Both the position numbers and the translations under genes were made by a program. The notes under the pieces are model-generated. The model did not search any database. It was given only the letters and a program-made list of their open reading frames with translations, and was not told the DNA's origin. Shown piece by piece: positions 6,975 through 13,585 of a stretch of 18,835 nt of DNA. Source of the DNA: Desulfobacterales bacterium (GTDB lineage Bacteria > Desulfobacterota > Desulfobacteria > Desulfobacterales > Desulfosalsimonadaceae); contig JAGTVF010000132.1 of NCBI GenBank assembly GCA_018224315.1, forward strand, positions 1 through 18,835. Reading direction: 5' to 3'. Within the stretch, counting starts at the first letter, position 1, and every line of letters starts with the position of its first letter.

Positions 6975-7793
6975 CTATGCGGAGAAGTTTCTGAACTGGG
7001 CGATCTGGCGGGATACGGCGATCAGTTCATTGCTTTCATCCCAGATCTCGCCGTCTTCCTCAAGCAGGCCGCAATTGATAAACCGGGTAGTAAACCGGCA
7101 TTTGAGCCATTGGGTCTCGGCAATATTGCGGATGCTGACACTCAATTCAAGGGTGGGCACCCATGCCACCATGCCCTGGCTGGCCAGCACGGCCGGGGGA
7201 AAGGCGTCTGCGGCCAGGGCCACTGCAAAAACATCAAAGCAGCGCCGGTCATTGAACCGCAGCCAGCCCTTGTGCTCGGAGCGCTCTGAAAGCCGGTTTT
7301 CCATCCAGCCGGCGCATGAGGGATCCAGGCGGACTTCGAGTTGATCATACACTGTGTATTTGGGCATTGCGGGAATCCGGATGCAGCGCTCCGGCGGGGC
7401 GGGTTCCGGAGGACCGGTCTCGTATCGCCTGATTTGGCATTCTTCCGGGGCCACGGCAAAAGTGCCAAAGGCCCGGGCGGTTTCGGTTCCTGATTGGATT
7501 ATCCGTGCCTGGAGGCGGGTAAACTGCCTGGAGCGGTTCATTGTTTCAACGGCAATTTCTGCAGGGCCCGGAACCGTTTTTGACATATAGTTGACCGTCA
7601 GGATCGGGGTGGCGGATTTGTCACTGCAGCGGGTCATGGCGCTGGCCAGAACGGCCAGCAGATATCCGCCGTTGGGATTGCCGTTGATTGACCAGTTGTC
7701 TGAAACCGCAGCCTGAAAACCATCCTGCGGGTTTGCGGAAACTGAAATATCTGTATCAAAAAGATGCATTTTGTTATTTGATGGGGATATCAT
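6975..7793 (-). CDS. Thioesterase-superfamily (double hotdog, TesB-like) protein
   Basis: 272 residues from ATG at 7793. No good ribosome binding site is visible; an ATG at 7769 is the alternative start, and an in-frame TTG further upstream is unlikely. The N-terminal hotdog has the family mark NGNPNGGYLLAVLASAM at about residues 37-53 (HGGY-type in TesB-like proteins), followed by VNYMSKTVPGPAEI and a second hotdog near the C-terminus (VAWVPTLELSVSIR ... FTTRFINCGLLEEDGEIWDE). This matches the thioesterase-like Pfam group 4HBT_3 (assignment from memory). The expected activity is hydrolysis of an acyl-CoA; the substrate is unknown. It is transcribed divergently from the cupin gene and no linked fatty-acid gene is seen. 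Confidence 0.7.
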   Translation of the reverse strand: MISPSNNKMHLFDTDISVSANPQDGFQAAVSDNWSINGNPNGGYLLAVLASAMTRCSDKSATPILTVNYMSKTVPGPAEIAVETMNRSRQFTRLQARIIQSGTETARAFGTFAVAPEECQIRRYETGPPEPAPPERCIRIPAMPKYTVYDQLEVRLDPSCAGWMENRLSERSEHKGWLRFNDRRCFDVFAVALAADAFPPAVLASQGMVAWVPTLELSVSIRNIAETQWLKCRFTTRFINCGLLEEDGEIWDESNELIAVSRQIAQFRNFSA

Positions 7794-7972
7794 GTCAGTT
7801 TTTTTCAAGTACCTGTTTCGGTTGTGTTTAGCATAAAGCGAAAAATCCCGCAACCAGGAAAAAGCCCGGCATGGGCTGGATTTCCCGGATTGATCTTTTT
7901 GCCCAAAAGATGCGTAAAAAAAATGGTCCTGTCAAAAACCCAGAAAATTCAACCACGGGGGATAACGGGTTT

Positions 7973-8302
7973 ATGGAGAATCACCAAAAGGGCAACATCT
8001 TTTCCATGCTTCCCAAAGACCTTAACCAGGAAGCATTTGAGCCGATTGTAACCCATGATCATGTGGTTATTGAGCGCATTGTTTCCAGGGGGCATTGTTC
8101 TCCGGAAACCGGATGGTATGATCAAAAAAGTCATGAATGGGTCATTGTCCTGGCGGGCAGGGCAACCATTGTTTTTGAAAGCGGGCAGGAGATCCGGCTT
8201 GAAAAGGGCGATTATGTCAATATTTCAGCCCGCACCCGGCATAAGGTAGCCTGGACGGATCCGGGCCTTGAAACCATCTGGCTGGCTGTCTTCTACGGGT
8301 AA
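7973..8302 (+). CDS. Small cupin-domain protein
   Basis: 109 residues from ATG at 7973, with a G-rich GGGGGAT a few bases upstream; longer in-frame starts exist but add a region with no cupin similarity. Nearly the whole protein is one cupin barrel: HEWVIVLAGRATIVFESG at 54-71 (motif 1), LEKGDYVNISARTRHKVAWT at 76-95 (motif 2). H54 and H90 are possible metal ligands; the classical HxH pair is not obvious. Stand-alone cupins of this kind are common and poorly characterised. Its stop lies only six bases from the stop of the convergent lipoprotein gene. Confidence 0.75.
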   Translation: MENHQKGNIFSMLPKDLNQEAFEPIVTHDHVVIERIVSRGHCSPETGWYDQKSHEWVIVLAGRATIVFESGQEIRLEKGDYVNISARTRHKVAWTDPGLETIWLAVFYG

Positions 8303-8308
8303 GCACGG

Positions 8309-8887
8309 TCACCGATAATAGTAGGGATGATACCAGTATCGCAACCGCGGGCCGTACCACGGGTAAAAGGGATCATAGAACGGGTCGTAGAACGGATCAT
8401 GATAATAGAGATCCCGCCGCTGCCGGGGTTTTTGCCAGAGATGCATTTCAACGGCACGGATCACGGGCAGGGTGTGGTCATGTTCGCTGATCCGGGTTTT
8501 TTCTGACCCTGCAACCCGGCCGGCTACAGTGATCTTCCGGTCCTTTTCATAAATTTCAGGATCCAGAAACCCGTCATGAATCAGGATGAAACGGCCGCGT
8601 GACAAGTCCCTGGATTTGGGCTCATCAACGAAATCCAAAGGCGCCTGGAGTATGATGAGCCGGGTTTGATCGGCCAGGTTGCGGGTTTCCAGGATATAGC
8701 CGCCCAGAATCACGGTTTTGTCAATATGCGCATCCGGATTTTGTTTCAGGGATGCAAAGGTTACACCGCTTGCGGCACTGGTGCGAATATCTCTGGAAAT
8801 CACCGAGCACCCGGAAAAAAGCACCGCCAGAAGGGTGCAGCACAAAAGCAATGTGGTTTTGCGCAAATGCAGATGATTTGTTTTCAT
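8309..8887 (-). CDS. Slp-family outer-membrane lipoprotein with Tyr-rich tail
   Basis: 192 residues. A signal peptide ends in the lipobox LFSGC, with C27 as the lipidated residue. The body (about 35-152) resembles the Slp family of starvation-inducible lipoproteins, with marks LGGYI, LQAPLD, GRFILIHDGFLDPEIY and TVAGRV. The C-terminal tail from about residue 157 is unusual: three tandem DPFY units (164-175) followed by a Tyr/Trp/Pro/Arg-rich end. The same core is found in the divergent gene at 9053, so the two are paralogs. No ribosome binding site is visible before the ATG; a TTG at codon 8 is an alternative start. The function of the family is not established beyond envelope localisation. 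Confidence 0.8.
   Translation of the reverse strand: MKTNHLHLRKTTLLLCCTLLAVLFSGCSVISRDIRTSAASGVTFASLKQNPDAHIDKTVILGGYILETRNLADQTRLIILQAPLDFVDEPKSRDLSRGRFILIHDGFLDPEIYEKDRKITVAGRVAGSEKTRISEHDHTLPVIRAVEMHLWQKPRQRRDLYYHDPFYDPFYDPFYPWYGPRLRYWYHPYYYR
8363..8398 (-). repeat. Three 12-bp tandem units encoding DPFY
   Basis: Units at 8363-8374, 8375-8386 and 8387-8398 differ by a few bases, mostly at third codon positions, and encode DPFY three times in the lipoprotein tail. In-frame units of this length can change copy number without a frameshift. Confidence 0.75.
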
Positions 8888-8916
8888 TTTTAACCGAATG
8901 ATAAAAAGTTTGTCAA
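8888..8916 (-). promoter_or_regulatory. Promoter-like sequence abutting the lipoprotein ATG
   Basis: Perfect TTGACA (8916-8911), 17-base spacer, TTAAAA (8893-8888), reading leftward. The -10 touches the ATG at 8887, so transcription would begin inside the annotated gene. Either the true start is the TTG at codon 8, or the match is accidental. Confidence 0.3.
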
Positions 8917-8963
8917 AAAAAGTTCTCCCTGTTGTTCCGGGAAATCACATCAAACGGATTTTC

Positions 8964-8991
8964 TTTTCAAATACAATTTCCATGTTATATT
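8964..8991 (+). promoter_or_regulatory. Candidate promoter of the second Slp-family gene
   Basis: TTTTCA (8964-8969), 16-base spacer, TATATT (8986-8991). Transcription from about 8998 would leave a leader of some 55 bases before the GTG at 9053 and almost none before the ATG at 9002, which supports the GTG start. Confidence 0.4.
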
Positions 8992-9052
8992 AACTTTAGC
9001 CATGCTCACCAATATTTTCAAGGAACCGGTTGGAAAAGGGGGGAATAAACCC

Positions 9053-9550
9053 GTGCGATTCAAATATTTTTTTATTTTGTTGTGTGTCTTGATCATGATC
9101 GGATCATGGGGCTGCGGGCCCACAGTTCCCAGGGATATTGTTCAAAAGGTTACCTGGAAGAAAGATTTTAAAACGCTTCAGGCGGATGCGGATCAGTATG
9201 TTGATGAATATGTGATCTTTGGCGGTAGAATTATCAGTACGGACAATCAGCGGGACAATTCTGAAATAACCGTTCTGCAGTTTCCCCTGGATTCGTCAAA
9301 CCGCCCGCAGATGGAAAAGGAATCAAACGGCCGGTTTCTGATCCGATCGGATTCCTTCCTTGATCCGGAAATATATGCGCCGGGAAAACTGGTTACGGCT
9401 GCAGGTCGTCTCATTGGCGCCCAAACGCGTTTAATCGGTGATTATCAATACGCGCATCCGATCATCAAGGGGGATTTGTGGGTGTGGGAGCCCCGGGAAA
9501 ACAGTTTTCCGCGCTTCCATTTCGGGCTGGGAATCGGCAAGACGTTTTAA
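9053..9550 (+). CDS. Slp-family lipoprotein (second copy)
   Basis: 165 residues from GTG at 9053, preceded by an AGGGGGG tract about ten bases upstream. This start gives a compact signal peptide (RFK, hydrophobic core, lipobox GSWGC) with C21 as lipidated residue; an ATG at 9002 would add 17 residues before it. The core shares VIFGGRI, LQFPLD, GRFLIRSDSFLDPEIY and TAAGRL with the divergent gene at 8887, so both belong to the Slp lipoprotein family. It lacks the tyrosine-rich tail of that copy and ends in a short Phe/Gly-rich segment. A kinase gene follows after 34 bp, suggesting cotranscription. An envelope role or signal-input role for the kinase is possible but not shown. Confidence 0.78.
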   Translation: MRFKYFFILLCVLIMIGSWGCGPTVPRDIVQKVTWKKDFKTLQADADQYVDEYVIFGGRIISTDNQRDNSEITVLQFPLDSSNRPQMEKESNGRFLIRSDSFLDPEIYAPGKLVTAAGRLIGAQTRLIGDYQYAHPIIKGDLWVWEPRENSFPRFHFGLGIGKTF

Positions 9551-9584
9551 ACGGCCGGTCAAGGTGTTTTCCGGGGATGCCGGA

Positions 9585-11306
9585 ATGCTGAAATTTTTTG
9601 CACATATGCAGACCCGCATGGCCTTCAAAGTGATTTTTTTCATAATCGCGGGAGCCGTCCTGCTGATCTGCATTGCCCTCTGGGCATGGTCCGGCATGGG
9701 CACGGACGGGCAAACCTCCCCGCTTGTAAAAGCCGTCCTGCTGCTGGCCATGTTTGCCTTTGCCGGGGCGGTGCTGCTGATTCTCTTTATGGGCGAACAA
9801 ATTGCCCGCAAACAGGCTGCACTCAACAAACAAAAACAGAAATACCGTAACCTTTTCGAACTGGTGCCCTGTGAAATTGCCATACTGGACACGGATTTCC
9901 GGCTGATCCACTTTAACCAAAGGTTTGCTGAAAAATTCAATCCAAAAATCGGCGAATACTGCTTTCGCGCGTACAAGGGCCGCGACCGGAAATGCGTGCC
10001 CTGTCCGGTGGAAAAAACCTTTAAAGACGGCCGTCCGCATTTCAGTGAGGAAACCGGATACGCAAAAGATGGCACAACCGCCCACTGGCTGGTCGTCACC
10101 TCCCCCCAGAAGGACGATGATACCGGAGAAATTACGGCCGCCCTGGAAATGACCCTTGATCTCACGGATTTGAAGCTGCTTGAAGACAAATTAAAGGAAT
10201 CGGAAAAAAAGTATAAGGATATATTCAACAATATTGCCAATCCCATCTTTGTCATCGACCGGGAAGATTTCACGATTCTTGACTGTAACAAAAGCGTTCA
10301 GGGGGTTTACGGCTACAGTCAATCCGAGATTTGCGGCACCCGACTCACGGACCTGTTTGTTGCCGACGACCGGAAATATTTCGGGCAGTTAATCAAAACC
10401 CGGAATGAAATCCACCGGGCCAGGCATCTGCGGAAAAGCGAAAAGACCCTGTTTGTCAACATCCGCATATCTCCTTCGGAATACGAGGGCAAATCCGTTT
10501 ATCTCGTGACCACCAGCGACATCACCCAGCGCCTGGAAGCCGAGCAGCAGCTCATCCAGGCAAGCAAAATGGCCACTCTAGGGGAAATGGCCACCGGCGT
10601 AGCCCACGAACTCAACCAGCCCCTGTCTGTGATCAAGACGGCAAGCAGCTATTTGATGAAAAAGATCAAAAGCAACACCCCCATTGAAAATGAAAATCTC
10701 TGTACCATGGCCGAAGAGATTGATACCCACATCAACCGGGCTACCCGCATCATCCGTCATATGCGCGAATTCGGCCGCAAATCCGAAATTGCCTCTGAGA
10801 AGGTAAGCGTCAATCCGGTAATTGAAAAGGCTTTTGACATTTTTGCCCAGCAGCTCAAACTGCGGGGCATTGACGTGGTCTGGGAACTGGCCCCGGACCT
10901 GCCCAGTGTCCGGGCAGATGACAGCAAGCTCGAGCAGGTCATTGTCAACCTGCTGGTCAATGCCCGTGATGCCATCGAGGATCGCTGGGGCCAGCGATCC
11001 TCGGGCATAGATACCGGAGAAAAGAAAATTTTTCTGCGCTCGCATTCGGATGGCCGTTTTGTTATCATTGAGGTCGAGGATACGGGAAGCGGGATTGCTC
11101 CCGACCTGGTGGAAAAAATTTTTGAGCCTTTCTTTACCACCAAGGATGCGGGAAAAGGCACCGGCCTGGGTCTTTCGATATCCTACAGCATCATCAGGGA
11201 ATGGGGGGCGACCATTTATGCCGAGTCGGGCCGCAGCCAGGGCGCGCGGTTTATCATCCGCTTTCCGGTTTCAAAGGATGACGATTCGCCGCCAGAAGAA
11301 GGATAA
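9585..11306 (+). CDS. Membrane PAS-PAS sensor histidine kinase
   Basis: 573 residues from ATG at 9585; M9 is an alternative start. The reading frame is open further left, into the lipoprotein gene, but that part is not kinase-like. Two transmembrane helices (about 13-37 and 47-70) enclose a very short periplasmic loop. PAS 1 (about 88-200) carries C126, C137 and C140 in a C-x10-C-x2-CP pattern; PAS 2 spans about 208-318. The dimerisation domain has the H-box [13 protein letters not shown] with phospho-acceptor H341. The ATPase domain has the N-box NLLVNARDA at 455-463, G1 EDTGSG, F-box FEPFFTTK and G2 GKGTGLGLS. All catalytic motifs are intact. No receiver is fused, so the hybrid or the single receiver downstream may be the partner. 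The tiny loop suggests sensing in the membrane or cytoplasm through the PAS domains. Confidence 0.9.
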   Translation: MLKFFAHMQTRMAFKVIFFIIAGAVLLICIALWAWSGMGTDGQTSPLVKAVLLLAMFAFAGAVLLILFMGEQIARKQAALNKQKQKYRNLFELVPCEIAILDTDFRLIHFNQRFAEKFNPKIGEYCFRAYKGRDRKCVPCPVEKTFKDGRPHFSEETGYAKDGTTAHWLVVTSPQKDDDTGEITAALEMTLDLTDLKLLEDKLKESEKKYKDIFNNIANPIFVIDREDFTILDCNKSVQGVYGYSQSEICGTRLTDLFVADDRKYFGQLIKTRNEIHRARHLRKSEKTLFVNIRISPSEYEGKSVYLVTTSDITQRLEAEQQLIQASKMATLGEMATGVAHELNQPLSVIKTASSYLMKKIKSNTPIENENLCTMAEEIDTHINRATRIIRHMREFGRKSEIASEKVSVNPVIEKAFDIFAQQLKLRGIDVVWELAPDLPSVRADDSKLEQVIVNLLVNARDAIEDRWGQRSSGIDTGEKKIFLRSHSDGRFVIIEVEDTGSGIAPDLVEKIFEPFFTTKDAGKGTGLGLSISYSIIREWGATIYAESGRSQGARFIIRFPVSKDDDSPPEEG

Positions 11307-11312
11307 TCCACA

Positions 11313-11453
11313 ATGCTGCTGCAGTATGAGCAGATCGGCGGGGTTTTCGACAGCCTGGATATGGCTATCCTGACTCTGGACCGGGGGCAACCAGGCACTC
11401 AGCTTGGCGGGGTTTGCGAACATGGCGGGAAAAATACTGCTTGTCGACGATGA
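11313..11453 (+). CDS. Possible 46-codon small ORF between two kinase genes
   Basis: ATG at 11313 follows AAGAAGGA at a spacing of about nine bases. The peptide starts MLLQYEQIGGVFDSLDMAIL, runs on for 26 more residues and overlaps the start of the next gene in another frame. Its first half resembles the beginning of a PAS domain (GVFDSLDMAILTLDRG); the second half resembles nothing known. It may be a real small protein giving translational coupling, a remnant of a PAS gene broken by a frameshift, or chance. Confidence 0.3.
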   Translation: MLLQYEQIGGVFDSLDMAILTLDRGQPGTQLGGVCEHGGKNTACRR

Positions 11454-12936
11454 AGAGGGCATCCGCAGGGTGCTGGGCATTTCCCTGTCTGACATGGGAT
11501 ATGAGGTGCATACAGCGGAAAACGGGGAAACCGCACTGCAGGTATTTCGCGACCAGCGGCCGCCGATTGTGCTGGCCGATATCAAGATGCCCGCAATGGA
11601 CGGCATTGATCTTCTGCGCAAGCTCAAGGCCGAAGACCCGGACACCGAAGTCATCCTGATCACCGGTCACGGGGACATGGACCTGGCCATCAAAAGCCTG
11701 AAATACGAGGCCACGGATTTCATTATCAAGCCCATCGAGGACCGGGACCTGGAAAGCGCCCTGGAAAAAGCCAGGCAGCGCATCAAGCTGCGCCAGCAGT
11801 GGCGCAGTTATACAGAAAACCTCGAGGACATGGTCCGCCGGAAGACTGACCGGCTCACTGCTGCGGCAGAAGCTGCCGAAAATGCTGGAAACGGGCGTTT
11901 TCAACATCTTTTTGAAGAACTGCCCGGTTATGTGGCCGTCATTGACGGCGACTACCGCATCACCGAAGTCAACAAAGCGGTTAAATTCGATTTTGGCGTT
12001 GATGACCCGGGAGGGACCCACTGTTACGAATTGTTCAGGGGGCTGGACGAACCCTGCCTCAGCTGCCCGGTAGCCAGGAGTTTTGCCGAGGAAAGCCCCT
12101 GTCAGGAGGAATTGAAATTCACCCCGGACGGCGGAGCCCGGACCTGCCACATGTTTGCCTGGACCACGCCCCTGCAGGACGAAGCCGGAGATGTCTCCCG
12201 GGTAATGATAATGATGACCGACATCTCCCATCTCCTGGATTTAAAGGATCACCTTGCCTCTCTGGGTCTGATGGTGGGATCGGTTTCCCACGGTATCAAG
12301 GGGCTTTTAACCGGGCTTGACGGCGGGGTCTACATGCTCAACTCCGGATTTTCCCACAATGACCCGGAGGAAATCTCCGAGGGACTCAAGACTGTTAAGA
12401 CCATGTCCAGCCGGATCAAGCGCATGGTGCTCGATATTCTCTATTATGCCCGGGAGATGAAGCTTGACAAACAGCCGGCCGATATTGCTGAATTTGTGCG
12501 CGAAACCGCGGAGGTGGTGGCTGCCCGCGCCAGGGAATCCGCCGTCGAGCTTGTCCGGGACGTGGATGCATCCCTGGAAAACAGCCGGATCACCATTGAT
12601 GCCGAGCAGCTTCGGGCCGCCATTGTCAACATCCTGGAAAACGCCCTGGACGCCTGCGCCGAGGACCGGGAAAAAGATTGGCATCGCATTGGCTTCCGGG
12701 CTTTTGCCGAAAACGGAACACTCTGCTTTGACATCAGCGATACCGGCCCGGGCATGGAGGCGGAAATCAAGGAAAACATTTTCAAGCTGTTTTATTCCTC
12801 AAAACGCTCCCAGGGCACCGGTATCGGGCTGTTTATCACCCGGAAAATTGTCAGCCAGCATAACGGCACCATCGAGGTGGAATCCGCACCGGGCCGGGGT
12901 ACGCGTTTTCGTATCCGGATTCCATACAGACAATAA
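11422..12936 (+). CDS. Receiver-PAS-histidine kinase hybrid
   Basis: 504 residues from ATG at 11422; a TTG six codons upstream is less likely. Residues 1-115 are a receiver with acidic pair D9/D10, phospho-acceptor D53, T81 and K103. A helical linker leads to a PAS domain (about 160-270) with C201, C212 and C215 in the same C-x10-C-x2-CP spacing as PAS 1 of the upstream kinase. The kinase core has an H-box SVSHGIKGLLTGLDGG with H290, N-box NILENALDAC, G1 SDTGPG, an F-box-like FKLFYSSK and G2 QGTGIGL. With the receiver first, the protein can be switched by another kinase, so a relay from the upstream membrane kinase is plausible but unproven. No transmembrane helix is seen, so it should be cytoplasmic. 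Confidence 0.9.
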   Translation: MAGKILLVDDEEGIRRVLGISLSDMGYEVHTAENGETALQVFRDQRPPIVLADIKMPAMDGIDLLRKLKAEDPDTEVILITGHGDMDLAIKSLKYEATDFIIKPIEDRDLESALEKARQRIKLRQQWRSYTENLEDMVRRKTDRLTAAAEAAENAGNGRFQHLFEELPGYVAVIDGDYRITEVNKAVKFDFGVDDPGGTHCYELFRGLDEPCLSCPVARSFAEESPCQEELKFTPDGGARTCHMFAWTTPLQDEAGDVSRVMIMMTDISHLLDLKDHLASLGLMVGSVSHGIKGLLTGLDGGVYMLNSGFSHNDPEEISEGLKTVKTMSSRIKRMVLDILYYAREMKLDKQPADIAEFVRETAEVVAARARESAVELVRDVDASLENSRITIDAEQLRAAIVNILENALDACAEDREKDWHRIGFRAFAENGTLCFDISDTGPGMEAEIKENIFKLFYSSKRSQGTGIGLFITRKIVSQHNGTIEVESAPGRGTRFRIRIPYRQ

Positions 12937-12993
12937 GGGGTCGTTTGCAAATGCCGTTTTCGGATTTTTAAATATTAAGCAAAGGGGGTAAGG

Positions 12994-13347
12994 ATGGCCA
13001 AAAAAATCCTCGTAATCGACGATGATCCCTCCACGGTCAAGTACTTGGTCAGCGTATTGAAAAACAACGGGTTTGAAACCTGCGAGGCCTATGACGGAGT
13101 GGAAGCCATGGCGGTGCTGCAGCGGGAAAAGCCGGATTTGATCACCCTGGACCTGGAAATGCCTGAGGAATGGGGAACCCGCTTTTACCGGAAACTGCGC
13201 AAGCAGGAGGGCGCGCTCAGGGATACGCCGGTGCTGATCATCAGTGCCATGCCCTCGCGGCATCTGTCGGTGCGCGATGTGGTGGGATACCTGTCAAAGC
13301 CGTTTGACCCTGGTGAGGTAATTGATATTATCAATCAAAACATATAA
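12994..13347 (+). CDS. Stand-alone CheY-like response regulator
   Basis: 117 residues forming a single receiver: D9-D11, phospho-acceptor D53 in LDLEMPE, S84 and K102 in LSKPFD. The ATG follows a strong AAAGGGGGTAAGG. There is no output domain, so it works by protein contact or as a phosphate shuttle. It closes the signalling set, 57 bp after the hybrid kinase, and is followed by a 238-bp gap and then the hdr operon. Confidence 0.9.
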   Translation: MAKKILVIDDDPSTVKYLVSVLKNNGFETCEAYDGVEAMAVLQREKPDLITLDLEMPEEWGTRFYRKLRKQEGALRDTPVLIISAMPSRHLSVRDVVGYLSKPFDPGEVIDIINQNI

Positions 13348-13365
13348 TTTTCTTTCACCGCCATT

Positions 13366-13402
13366 GCCGCCGGCCGGTCGGCCGGGTCGTCATGCCGGCG
13401 GC
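13366..13402 (+). other. Two mutually exclusive GC hairpins upstream of the hdr operon
   Basis: CCGGCC-GGTC-GGCCGG (13370-13385) forms a 6-bp stem with a 4-base loop. The first bases overlap a second inverted repeat, GCCGCCGGC (13366-13374) with GCCGGCGGC (13394-13402). Only one can form at a time. No U-tract follows either, so a simple terminator is not supported. The rest of 13348-13585 holds a weak promoter-like pair near 13505 and nothing else recognisable. Confidence 0.4.
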
Positions 13403-13504
13403 ATCCGCTGCGCTCTCCATCTGGTCTGCACTGGCAGCATGCAGTCTTTCCCGTTCTGATCCCGCCGGCCTTTGAGCATGGATCAATTCGTTTTGAGCTT
13501 TTGC

Positions 13505-13533
13505 TTGACTCGTTTCAATAATCGATATAGGTT
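13505..13533 (+). promoter_or_regulatory. Weak candidate promoter of the hdr operon
   Basis: TTGACT (13505-13510) followed after 17 bases by TAGGTT (13528-13533), or after 15 bases by TATAGG. The -35 is good and the -10 poor, as for an activated promoter. The distance to the first gene at 13586 suits a short leader. Confidence 0.3.
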
Positions 13534-13585
13534 AGCCGGTCTGAATACAAATTTTTGATTAACATGTCATTGCGGAGGTTTTGGT

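Noticed and set aside
9438..9584. 49 extra codons before the membrane kinase
   Set aside because: They overlap the lipoprotein gene, have no membrane or PAS character, and no start signal.
11365..12231. Open frame of 288 codons on the minus strand
   Set aside because: Antisense to the hybrid kinase, whose receiver and PAS motifs are clear in the sense frame.
13370..13385. Rho-independent terminator after the receiver gene
   Set aside because: The stem is strong but no T-run follows, so it is listed only as an RNA structure.
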